Assembly: GCF_900109095.1 (NCBI RefSeq)
Contig: NZ_FNYZ01000003.1
Coordinates: forward strand, 1-64,000
Length of the DNA stretch: 64,000 nt
Source: Sphingobium sp. AP50
Lineage (GTDB): Bacteria; Pseudomonadota; Alphaproteobacteria; Sphingomonadales; Sphingomonadaceae
Direction of reading: 5' to 3'
A program made the position numbers and the translations under genes. Shown piece by piece: positions 7,917-15,199 of the stretch. Every line of letters starts with the position of its first letter. Positions within the stretch are counted from its first letter, which is position 1. The notes beneath the pieces were generated by a model. The model was not told the origin of the DNA, ran no database searches, and was given only the letters and a program-made list of their open reading frames with translations.

Positions 7917-10799
7917 ATGACCGACCAGCCCGATTATAAATCCACCGTCTTCCTGCCCGTCACCGACTTTCCGATGAAGGCCGGCCTTGCGCAGAAGGAA
8001 CCGGCCATTGCGGCGAAGTGGGAGGCGATGGACCTCTATGGCAAGCTGCGCGAGAAGCGCGCGGGGCGCGAACGCTTCATCCTGCATGATGGCCCGCCCT
8101 ACGCCAATGGCGACATCCATATGGGCCATGCGATGAACAAGGTGCTCAAGGACATCATCGTCCGCAGCCAGTCGCTGCTGGGCAAGGATGCGCCCTATGT
8201 GCCCGGATGGGATTGCCACGGCCTGCCGATCGAATGGAAGATCGAGGAGGAATATCGCAAGAAGAAGCTGAACAAGGATGAGGTGCCCGCCGCCGAATTC
8301 CGCGCCCAGTGCCGCGCCTATGCCGACAAATGGGTGGGCGTGCAGAAGGATCAGTTCAAGCGTCTGGGCGTGATGGGCGATTGGGCCGATCCGTACCTGA
8401 CCATGAAGTTCGATGCCGAAGCGACGATCGTGGGCGAATTGCTGAAGTTCGCGGAAAGCGGCCAGCTCTATCGCGGCGCCAAGCCCGTCATGTGGTCGCC
8501 GGTGGAGAAGACCGCGCTGGCCGAAGCCGAGGTCGAATATGAAGACGTCACCTCGACCCAGATCGACGTGGCGTTCGAGATCGTCGAAGCGCCCAACGCG
8601 CCGGAGCTGGTCGGCGCGCATGCGGTGATCTGGACGACGACGCCCTGGACGATCCCTGTCAATCAGGCGATCGCTTATGGGGAAGAGGTCGAGTATTCGG
8701 AATTGCTGGTGTGGCCGGCTGATCTGCCTTTGGAGACTATGTCTCGGGAAGAGAAGATCGCTACCGCTGCAATCATTTTGGTGGCGACGGATCTGGTCCC
8801 GGCTGTCGTGGAGCGACTGCACATCATCGCTATGGTGCAACGCAAGTGGAAAGGCACCGACCTCGCCGGCGCGATCACCCGGCATCCGATGCACGCGCTG
8901 GGCGGCTTTTTCGCCAGGCCGCGTCCGCTGCTGCCGGCCGACCATGTCACGACCGATGCGGGTACGGGCCTCGTCCATATGGCGCCCGACCATGGTGAGG
9001 AGGATTTCCTTGCCTGCAAGAAACTCGGGATCGATCCGGTCTTTGCGGTCAATGATGCGGGCTTCTATCGCGACGACTGGGACTGGCTGCCGGGGCAGGG
9101 CAGCGTCATCAACACCAAGTTCAATGGTCCCGATGGCCCGATCTGCACCGATCTGCGTGGCGTCGGCGCGCTGCTGAGCGCCAGCGACTTCCGCCACAGC
9201 TATCCGCATAGCTGGCGGTCTAAGGCGCGCATCATCTATCGCTGCACCCCGCAATGGTTCATCCCCATGGATAAACCGCAGGAAGCCGTGCTGGCGGACG
9301 TCGATGGCGGCGTGATGCCGACCCCGATCGTCACCGGCAACGGCCCGACGCTGCGCGAAATCGCCCTCGACGCGATCGAGCAGACCCGCTGGGTGCCGGA
9401 GCGGTCGACCAACCGCATCCGCTCCATGGTGGAAGGCCGCCCCGACTGGGTGATCAGCCGCCAGCGCGCCTGGGGCGTGCCGATCGCCCTCTATGTCCAT
9501 CGCAAGAGTGGGCAATATCTGGTCGATCCGGCGGTCAATGCCCGCATCATCGAAGCGTTCAAGGGCGCCGGTGCGGACGCCTGGTTCGGCGCGGATCATC
9601 AGGCGCTGCTCGGTCCCGATTATGACCTCAACGACTATGAGGTCGTGAACGACATTCTGGACGTCTGGTTCGACAGCGGCTCGACCCACAGCTTCGTGGT
9701 CGAGGGCCGCTATGGCGAAGGCGTGCGCGCCGACCTCTATATCGAGGGTTCGGACCAGCATCGCGGCTGGTTCCAGTCCTCGCTGCTCGAAAGCTGCGGC
9801 ACGCGCGGTCGCGCGCCCTATGGCGCGGTGCTGACCCATGGCTTCGCGCTGGACGGTACGGGCAAGAAAATGTCCAAGAGCCTTGGCAATGTGGTCGATC
9901 CGCTCAAGATCATGAGCGAGAGCGGCGCGGACATTTTGCGCGTCTGGGTCGCCAGCACCGACTATTTCGATGACGTGCGCATCGGCAAGGAAGTGCTGGC
10001 CGGTTCGTCCGACGCCTATCGCAAATTGCGCAATACATTCCGCTACATGCTGGGTGCTCTTTCCGACTATGATGAAGAGACGGAAGCGGTGTCCTATGCC
10101 GACATGCCGGAGCTGGAGCGTTATATGCTCCATCGTCTGGCCCAGTTGGATGCGGAACTGCGCGCTGTGGTCGACAAGGCCGCGAAGAGCGAGAACTGGC
10201 TGGAGTTCAGCCGCTACACCCGCGCGATCTTCGATTTCGCGAACAGCGACCTGTCGGCCTTCTTCTTCGATATCCGCAAGGATTGCCTCTATTGCGATGC
10301 GAAGAGCGATCCCAAGCGGCGCGCCTATCGCACCCTGCTCGACACGCTGTTCCACGCGCTGGTCCGTTATGTCGCGCCGATCATCCCCTTCACCGCTGAG
10401 GAAGTATGGCAAAGCCGCTTCCCAAGTGACGAGGATAGCGTCCATTTCCTCGAATGGCCGGAAGTCGATCATCACTGGATCAACAGCCACCTGAACGACA
10501 AATGGGGCGAACTGCGCTACCAGCGCGAGCAGGTGAACGAGGCGATCGAGCCCTTCCGTCGGGAAAAGGTGATCCGCTCCAGTCTGGAAGCCGACGTCAC
10601 CATGGGTGAAATGCTGCCCAGCGACGGTGTGAACTTCGCCGAAATCGCCATCGTCGCCAGGATCGAAATGGGCGTGGGCGACGGCATCATCGTCAAGCCC
10701 AGCGACTGGCACAAATGCGGCCGCTGCTGGCGCCTGCTGCCGGAGGTCGAGGAAGACGGCACGCTCTGCAACCGCTGCGACGATGTGCTGAAGGCGTGA
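7917..10799 (+). CDS. ileS: Isoleucyl-tRNA synthetase
   Basis: This class I aminoacyl-tRNA synthetase charges tRNA-Ile. The 960-residue protein has the HIGH-type signature (NGDIHMGH, about residues 64-71), an editing insertion in the first half, the KMSKS loop (GKKMSKSLGN, about residues 649-658), and a C-terminal zinc-binding segment with CGRCW and CNRCDD. ATG 7917 gives the standard N-terminus. Residues about 258-306 in the editing region use less GC-rich codons than the flanks and seem longer than I expect. The gene is followed closely by lspA. Confidence 0.96.
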   Translation: MTDQPDYKSTVFLPVTDFPMKAGLAQKEPAIAAKWEAMDLYGKLREKRAGRERFILHDGPPYANGDIHMGHAMNKVLKDIIVRSQSLLGKDAPYVPGWDCHGLPIEWKIEEEYRKKKLNKDEVPAAEFRAQCRAYADKWVGVQKDQFKRLGVMGDWADPYLTMKFDAEATIVGELLKFAESGQLYRGAKPVMWSPVEKTALAEAEVEYEDVTSTQIDVAFEIVEAPNAPELVGAHAVIWTTTPWTIPVNQAIAYGEEVEYSELLVWPADLPLETMSREEKIATAAIILVATDLVPAVVERLHIIAMVQRKWKGTDLAGAITRHPMHALGGFFARPRPLLPADHVTTDAGTGLVHMAPDHGEEDFLACKKLGIDPVFAVNDAGFYRDDWDWLPGQGSVINTKFNGPDGPICTDLRGVGALLSASDFRHSYPHSWRSKARIIYRCTPQWFIPMDKPQEAVLADVDGGVMPTPIVTGNGPTLREIALDAIEQTRWVPERSTNRIRSMVEGRPDWVISRQRAWGVPIALYVHRKSGQYLVDPAVNARIIEAFKGAGADAWFGADHQALLGPDYDLNDYEVVNDILDVWFDSGSTHSFVVEGRYGEGVRADLYIEGSDQHRGWFQSSLLESCGTRGRAPYGAVLTHGFALDGTGKKMSKSLGNVVDPLKIMSESGADILRVWVASTDYFDDVRIGKEVLAGSSDAYRKLRNTFRYMLGALSDYDEETEAVSYADMPELERYMLHRLAQLDAELRAVVDKAAKSENWLEFSRYTRAIFDFANSDLSAFFFDIRKDCLYCDAKSDPKRRAYRTLLDTLFHALVRYVAPIIPFTAEEVWQSRFPSDEDSVHFLEWPEVDHHWINSHLNDKWGELRYQREQVNEAIEPFRREKVIRSSLEADVTMGEMLPSDGVNFAEIAIVARIEMGVGDGIIVKPSDWHKCGRCWRLLPEVEEDGTLCNRCDDVLKA

Positions 10800-10883
10800 C
10801 GGAGAGGGCGGGCCTGAAAACGGTTCGCCCTTACTGAAACAAGTTCATCGTGACGTCATTTCCAGGCTGAGATAAACGCAACC

Positions 10884-11402
10884 ATGCCTACGCCATCCAT
10901 CAACCATCGCCCGCTGGGGCTGACCGTCGCGATCGTGACGCTCGCGCTGGACCAGCTCGTCAAATATACCGTCACCTATCCGCTGGCGCTCAAGAGCCGA
11001 CTGGACGAGGGGATCGAGATATTGCCGATCTTCCGCCTGCGCTGGCTGGAAAATCGCGGCGTTTCCATGGGCTTCTTCCATGCCGATACCGATATGGCGC
11101 GCTGGGCGCTGGTTGGCATGACCTTCCTGATCGCCGCCTTTGTGGGCGTGTGGATGTGGCGGGAACGCGCGCGGCAGGATGTCGCGGCGCTGGGCATGGT
11201 GCTGGGCGGCGCGATCGGCAATATCGTGGATCGCGTGCGCCTCGGCTATGTCGTTGATTATGCGGATCTGCATTTCGGCGAATGGCGGCCTTTCCTGATT
11301 TTCAACCTGGCGGACGCCGCCATCACGATCGGCGTGCTGATCCTGCTTGCGCGGGCGCTGCTGCTGCGCGACAAGGGCGCAAAGACGGAGACTTTGAAGT
11401 GA
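10884..11402 (+). CDS. lspA: Lipoprotein signal peptidase (signal peptidase II)
   Basis: LspA is an inner-membrane aspartic protease that removes the signal peptide of prolipoproteins. The 172-residue protein has four predicted membrane helices. The two catalytic Asp motifs are GNIVDRVRLGYVVDY and FNLADAAI. Its stop codon overlaps the GTG start of the next gene, a DUF3035 lipoprotein. This implies translational coupling with a likely client of the same maturation pathway. Confidence 0.95.
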   Translation: MPTPSINHRPLGLTVAIVTLALDQLVKYTVTYPLALKSRLDEGIEILPIFRLRWLENRGVSMGFFHADTDMARWALVGMTFLIAAFVGVWMWRERARQDVAALGMVLGGAIGNIVDRVRLGYVVDYADLHFGEWRPFLIFNLADAAITIGVLILLARALLLRDKGAKTETLK

Positions 11403-11812
11403 AGCGTAACCTGATCCTCGCCGCTGGCCTTGTTGCATCCCTGTCCGCCTGTGGCGGCGGCGGTGGCCTGTTCAATCGCGCGCGCCCCGACGAATTCGCC
11501 GTCTCGCGTCAGGCGCCGCTGGTCGTGCCGCCCGATTTCGCACTGGTGCCGCCGGCGCCGGGCACTCCGGCCGCCGCTGCGGTCGATTCGCGCAGTGAAG
11601 CGATGCAGGCGATGTTCGGCGGCCCCGCCGCCCGCAGCGCGGGTGAAACCGCGGCGCTGACCGCCGCCGGTCGCGCCAATGCGGCCGCTGGCATCCGCTC
11701 GTCGGCTGGTGATCCGGCGACCGAAGTGGTCGACAAGGGCAGCACCACCCGCGACATCATCGCCGCGCCGGAAGGTGACGGGCAGGACGCACGCGCCGCC
11801 ACGCCGAACTGA
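11399..11812 (+). CDS. DUF3035 lipoprotein
   Basis: The protein has 137 residues. It starts with a lipoprotein signal sequence ending LSAC, followed by a glycine run (CGGGGG). It continues with a Pro/Ala-rich linker containing RPDEFAV and PLVVPPDF, the hallmark of DUF3035 proteins of alphaproteobacteria. GTG 11399 overlaps the lspA stop and places the lipobox at a normal distance. It is expected to be lipid-anchored to the outer or inner membrane. The function is unknown. A strong hairpin follows the stop codon. Confidence 0.85.
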   Translation: MKRNLILAAGLVASLSACGGGGGLFNRARPDEFAVSRQAPLVVPPDFALVPPAPGTPAAAAVDSRSEAMQAMFGGPAARSAGETAALTAAGRANAAAGIRSSAGDPATEVVDKGSTTRDIIAAPEGDGQDARAATPN

Positions 11813-11818
11813 TTAATA

Positions 11819-12160
11819 TCAGGGAAGGGGACCTTGGTGGTCCCCTTCCTCGACCAGAGCCTTGAGCCGGGCGAGGGTGCCGTCCCATTGGGCGCTCACT
11901 TCGTCCAGCCAATGGCATGCCGCCTCGATCGCGTCGCGCCGCAGCGCATATTGGACCTCCCGCCCGCTGCGGCGGCGATGAACCAATCCGGCGCCATGCA
12001 GCACGCTCAGATGCTTGGTGACGGCCTGCCTGCTCATCGGCAGCCCGTCGCCTAGCTGCGCGATCGACCGTTCCCGGCCATCGGACAGGCGCCGGACCAG
12101 CCCCAGTCGCGTCGAATCGCCCAGCGCGGAGAAGAGCGAGGCCGGTTCAGCCGCTGACAT
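11819..12160 (-). CDS. ArsR-family transcriptional regulator
   Basis: This winged-helix repressor has 113 residues. The DNA-binding core is visible as ASLFSALGDSTRLGLVRRL, then LPMSRQAVTKHLSVLHGAGLVHRRRSGREVQY. No metal-binding Cys pair of the ELCVCDL type is present, so it probably does not sense arsenic. It overlaps the 3' end of the SRPBCC gene by 14 bases, the usual arrangement of ArsR-AHSA1 pairs. The start is uncertain; ATG 12172 is also possible. Autoregulation through the inverted repeat at 12591-12626 is inferred. Confidence 0.85.
   Translation of the reverse strand: MSAAEPASLFSALGDSTRLGLVRRLSDGRERSIAQLGDGLPMSRQAVTKHLSVLHGAGLVHRRRSGREVQYALRRDAIEAACHWLDEVSAQWDGTLARLKALVEEGDHQGPLP
11823..11849. 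terminator. Hairpin between convergent DUF3035 gene and ArsR gene
   Basis: GGAAGGGGACC and GGTCCCCTTCC form an 11-bp perfect stem with loop TTGGT. It lies ten bases after the DUF3035 stop and overlaps the last codons of the convergent arsR-type gene. It lacks a clear T-run on either strand, so termination by it is an inference. Confidence 0.45.
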
Positions 12161-12596
12161 AGCGCCGGACATTCTGGACCTGCTCGGCCCAGCCGCCGTC
12201 ATTGGAGCGCAGGATATTCGACCGACGCGGTTCCGGCACGGCATCGAAACCGCTTTCGACCACGGTCAGTCGCGTGCCCGTCGTGATCGGCTCCAGCAGG
12301 AATTCGACCAGCGTCCATTCCGGCACGCCATTGCGGATCGCCTCCTCATCCCCGCCGGTCGCCGGCCATTCGAAGGCGAAGCGCGTCATCGGCTCGATCG
12401 CGACGGTGCGCGATTCCCAGGGGAAATGCTCATAGCCCGGATAGGTCATGTGCCCGGTCGTGCTCTGGCCCACGATAAAGGGTTGGTCGAGCGCAACCTG
12501 AAACCAGGCGCCGAATTTTTCATGATCGGTGATGGCGTCCCAGACTGCCTCTACGGGCGCGGCGATTTCGATCGTCTTGATGATGCTGTCGGTCAT
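12147..12596 (-). CDS. SRPBCC / AHSA1-domain protein
   Basis: The 149-residue protein belongs to the START-like SRPBCC superfamily (activator of Hsp90 ATPase homologue type). The typical opening is seen as IIKTIEIAAPVEAVWDAITD, together with WFQVALDQPF and a closing AEQVQNVRRYV. Such proteins bind hydrophobic ligands in a helix-grip pocket, but the ligand here is unknown. AGGAGG lies upstream of ATG 12596, inside the loop and stem of an inverted repeat. It is the first gene of a two-gene operon with the ArsR-type regulator. Confidence 0.88.
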   Translation of the reverse strand: MTDSIIKTIEIAAPVEAVWDAITDHEKFGAWFQVALDQPFIVGQSTTGHMTYPGYEHFPWESRTVAIEPMTRFAFEWPATGGDEEAIRNGVPEWTLVEFLLEPITTGTRLTVVESGFDAVPEPRRSNILRSNDGGWAEQVQNVRRYVSG

Positions 12597-12626
12597 ATAG
12601 GCAACCTCCTGGTTGCTTATATGACC
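12591..12626. promoter_or_regulatory. Inverted repeat over the SRPBCC start codon (probable ArsR operator)
   Basis: GGTCATATAGGCAACC (12591-12606) and GGTTGCTTATATGACC (12611-12626) are inverted copies with a single mismatch and a 4-base centre. The repeat covers both the AGGAGG ribosome site and the ATG of the SRPBCC gene. ArsR-type repressors bind palindromes near the start of their own operon. In RNA the same sequence could fold and hide the ribosome site. Confidence 0.6.
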
Positions 12627-12856
12627 TGCTTCGTCGATTGGCGCAATAACATCGATATTTGTTTCTATATCGCAATGAAAATATCAATGATAAACAAACT
12701 ATAATTTCAAAAGTTCCATTTATGTAAAACAATAGTATTTTTATGTAAAATATAAGAAGATGATACTGAATTATTATTTAATGATATTTTTTAAAATGAT
12801 CTTAGAGGCAATGGTGTCTTTTGTATTGGCGGGGAGTATTTTGTCTGGAGGATGAA
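12627..12856. other. AT-rich intergenic tract
   Basis: About 230 bases with far lower GC than the rest of the window, including runs such as TAATGATATTTTTTAAAATG. No gene is visible. It separates the ArsR/SRPBCC operon from the small exported protein and presumably carries the promoters of both divergent units. Confidence 0.6.
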
Positions 12857-13189
12857 ATGTCCGTATTGAAAAGCATGCCGAAACTTGCTTCTGCGGCTCT
12901 GATACTGGCTGCTGGCCTGGCGGCATCAACGCCGTCATTCGCTCAACTCAAATTGCAAAACAGCCCGATCCGGGTGCAGGTCGGCAATGGGCCGACATTG
13001 ATCGGATCGTCTACGCCCAACAGCGGTATCGGTGTCAGTATCCTGTCCAATCAGGTCGGCACCCATAATGGCACGAGCATTCGCTTGTTGGGTGACGAAA
13101 CGATTGCAGGGCTCAATACCAATTTGCTGGGCACCAACGGCAGCGGGGAAACGACTCTGCTGCTCTCGCTCAATCCGACGAAGAAATAA
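12857..13189 (+). CDS. Small exported protein of unknown function, beside a TPS transporter
   Basis: This 110-residue protein has a clear signal peptide (about residues 1-29, ending STPSFA before QLKLQ). The mature part of about 80 residues is Asn/Gly/Ser/Thr-rich (GNGPTLIGSSTPNSGIGV, LLGTNGSGETT) with no Cys. It has no recognisable TPS secretion domain and no haemagglutinin repeats. GGAGG precedes ATG 12857. It lies directly upstream of a ShlB/FhaC-type transporter, separated by a terminator-like hairpin. A role as that transporter's substrate or partner is inference. No family was recognised. Confidence 0.7.
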   Translation: MSVLKSMPKLASAALILAAGLAASTPSFAQLKLQNSPIRVQVGNGPTLIGSSTPNSGIGVSILSNQVGTHNGTSIRLLGDETIAGLNTNLLGTNGSGETTLLLSLNPTKK

Positions 13190-13202
13190 GGTCAGCGAGC
13201 AT

Positions 13203-13234
13203 GGGAGGGCCGTTTCCGGTCCTCCCTGCTTTTT
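13203..13234 (+). terminator. Rho-independent terminator between small exported protein and TPS transporter
   Basis: GGGAGGGCC and GGTCCTCCC form a 9-bp stem with one G-T pair around loop GTTTCC. The stem is followed by TGCTTTTT. It starts 13 bases after the small gene's stop and ends just before the transporter's ATG. It should limit read-through and make the upstream product more abundant. Confidence 0.75.
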
Positions 13235-13242
13235 GGCAAGCC

Positions 13243-14796
13243 ATGCATATCCTGCGCCTTTTTCTGATCATCTTGTCCGTCTTCATGGGCGCTCCGATAC
13301 TCAGCGCGCAGGTGGCGCCTGATCAGGCGGGGAATGTCCAAGAAGCGGGCCTGTTTCCGTCGCCGGACGTCGCGATCCGGAAGATTGTGATAAAGGGCAG
13401 CAGGATTTCCGCTGATCTCGACCGGGCGGTGAAGCCATTTGAGGGCAAGGCAGCGAGTGAAGCGGCTCTGCGCGAAATCGCCGACGTGCTGGCGCGCACT
13501 TATAACCTCAGTGACATCGCGATATTCAACATCAGCCTGGACAGCTTCACGCCCGCCGATGGTGTGTTGCAAATCCATGTGCAGGAAGGCCATGTCGAAA
13601 AAATCCAGGTTGATGGTGATGTGACGGCAAAACGGGCGCAGCGCCATGTGCGAGCGATTGCTGCTCCGCTTGCGCTATCATCGCCGTTGCGCAAATCAGC
13701 GCTACAACGGGTGTTGCGCCAGATTGCCGATATGCAGGGCAACAGGGTGGAGGCGGACATGATCGGCGGCCAGGCTCCCGGCGGGTTGGTGCTGCGTTTC
13801 ACGGTGCAGCGCGCAAAGCCCAGATGGTCGATCGGCTTCGACAATGGCGGCACGCAGATTTTCGGTCGGCCGCAGGCGCGTGTCGGCGCGGGATATGACA
13901 ATGTGCTGACCGGTGGCGATCGAATCGACATGCTCTATAGCCGCCTGCTCAGTAGCAAGGGCGAAGCTATGGGGGCGACTTATATGGCGCCTCTGGGCGT
14001 AGATGGGCTGCAACTATCCTTGACGGCGGCGCATGGCCGGACGGAATTGGCCGATTACGAATTGAAGGCGCGTACAACCACCTTGTCCACGACGTTGTCC
14101 TACCCGTTGCATAGCGGAGTCGCGACAGCACTGTCGGCGAGTGCCGCGCTGGAAATGCAGCAAAGTCATCTTGATATAATCGGCCTTCGTTTGATCACGG
14201 AAAATGTGCGGATCGGTCGATTGGGGCTGAACTGGTCCAAGGCGAATGCACAGGCGCGATCGGAGATTGGCGTTTCCGTCTCCCGATCCATCGATTTGCC
14301 AGGTGCACAGACCAGTTGGTTCATCACCGACCGGCGTTTCACCAAATTGCGCGTTAGTGCTGCCTATCATCGTCTGATCGACCGTAATGTCATCGTCCGT
14401 CTCTTGGCTACCGGCCAGTATAGCAAGGATGCATTGCCGAGTGCGGAAGCCTTCTTTCTGGGGGGCGACAGCTATGGGCGGGGGTTTGAACCGGCGATAG
14501 TGAGCGGTGACAGCGGCATTGCGGGCAATATGGAACTCGCCTGGGCGCCGCCGGCGTCCAAAAGCGGCCGTCGTGCCGAATTCTACGCCTATGTCGATGG
14601 GGGGCGGGTGACATATAATGCCCGGCCGATATCCTATCGCGCGACCTATGGACTTGCGTCGACTGGGGCCGGGGTCAGAGTGCGCGATGGGCTGTTGCGC
14701 ATGGACTTGTCCGCCAATCGCGTAATAAAAGACCCCTATGTCGGATTTGGCGATCGTTGGCGCTTGTCCGTCAGTGCGTCCTTGTCCTGGCCTTGA
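13243..14796 (+). CDS. ShlB/FhaC/HecB-family outer-membrane transporter (two-partner secretion)
   Basis: This 517-residue protein has a signal peptide (MHILRLFLIILSVFMGAPILSAQ), POTRA-type domains (about residues 45-200, e.g. AIRKIVIKGSRIS and LQIHVQEGHVEKIQVDG), and a C-terminal beta-barrel of alternating aromatic strands ending in SASLSWP. The conserved RGF/RGY motif of the lid loop is seen as SYGRGFEP. Family members export large TpsA proteins across the outer membrane, but no large TpsA gene lies nearby. ATG 13243 was chosen because it gives a clean signal peptide and follows the hairpin. The 3' end overlaps a convergent gene by about 60 bases. Confidence 0.87.
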   Translation: MHILRLFLIILSVFMGAPILSAQVAPDQAGNVQEAGLFPSPDVAIRKIVIKGSRISADLDRAVKPFEGKAASEAALREIADVLARTYNLSDIAIFNISLDSFTPADGVLQIHVQEGHVEKIQVDGDVTAKRAQRHVRAIAAPLALSSPLRKSALQRVLRQIADMQGNRVEADMIGGQAPGGLVLRFTVQRAKPRWSIGFDNGGTQIFGRPQARVGAGYDNVLTGGDRIDMLYSRLLSSKGEAMGATYMAPLGVDGLQLSLTAAHGRTELADYELKARTTTLSTTLSYPLHSGVATALSASAALEMQQSHLDIIGLRLITENVRIGRLGLNWSKANAQARSEIGVSVSRSIDLPGAQTSWFITDRRFTKLRVSAAYHRLIDRNVIVRLLATGQYSKDALPSAEAFFLGGDSYGRGFEPAIVSGDSGIAGNMELAWAPPASKSGRRAEFYAYVDGGRVTYNARPISYRATYGLASTGAGVRVRDGLLRMDLSANRVIKDPYVGFGDRWRLSVSASLSWP

Positions 14797-15173
14797 TGGT
14801 GGCGGCTATTCAGATAGCGCGCGAAGCTGGCAATGCTGAGAGGCAAGGGAATGGTTTCCGGCGACCGGGCCGTTGCTTCAGGCAGTGAAAATAACTGGAA
14901 GAACTCGGCGATCATGTCTTCAATATCTTCCGGATCGATGCTGGCGTCCTTTTCCAGATCGTCATCGGGGTGCGGCAATATGTCGCCCTCGCCATAATAA
15001 GGGCTGATGGCGTCCCATAGGAATTCCGCCACAGGCTCCGCGATGCCGGATGCGACCAGCCCGTCGATCATCGCCCATGGCGCCATGCCATCCCGCTTCG
15101 CGGCCAGGCGTCTGGCCTGACGCTTCGCATGCCAATGGCCGCACAGGATCAAGCCGCCCATGCCCAGCCACAC
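14736..15173 (-). CDS. Hypothetical protein with N-terminal membrane segment
   Basis: The 145-residue frame begins with a short hydrophobic stretch (VWLGMGGLILCGHW), then a basic stretch (KRQARRLAAKR), then an acidic segment with LPHPDDDLEKD and DPEDIEDMIAEFF. It lies 26 bases after dxs on the same strand, so it is probably translated from the dxs transcript. GTG 15173 is the first usable start, though a slightly longer protein beginning nearer the dxs stop would extend the membrane segment. Its last 61 bases overlap the convergent transporter gene. No family was recognised. Confidence 0.55.
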   Translation of the reverse strand: MWLGMGGLILCGHWHAKRQARRLAAKRDGMAPWAMIDGLVASGIAEPVAEFLWDAISPYYGEGDILPHPDDDLEKDASIDPEDIEDMIAEFFQLFSLPEATARSPETIPLPLSIASFARYLNSRHHQGQDKDALTDKRQRSPNPT

Positions 15174-15199
15174 GCCGAGCAGCAGCTTGACGACGAGCG

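Noticed and set aside
7893..10712. Long minus-strand frame opposite ileS
   Set aside because: The translation is low-complexity Asp/His/Arg-rich, and ileS fully explains the region.
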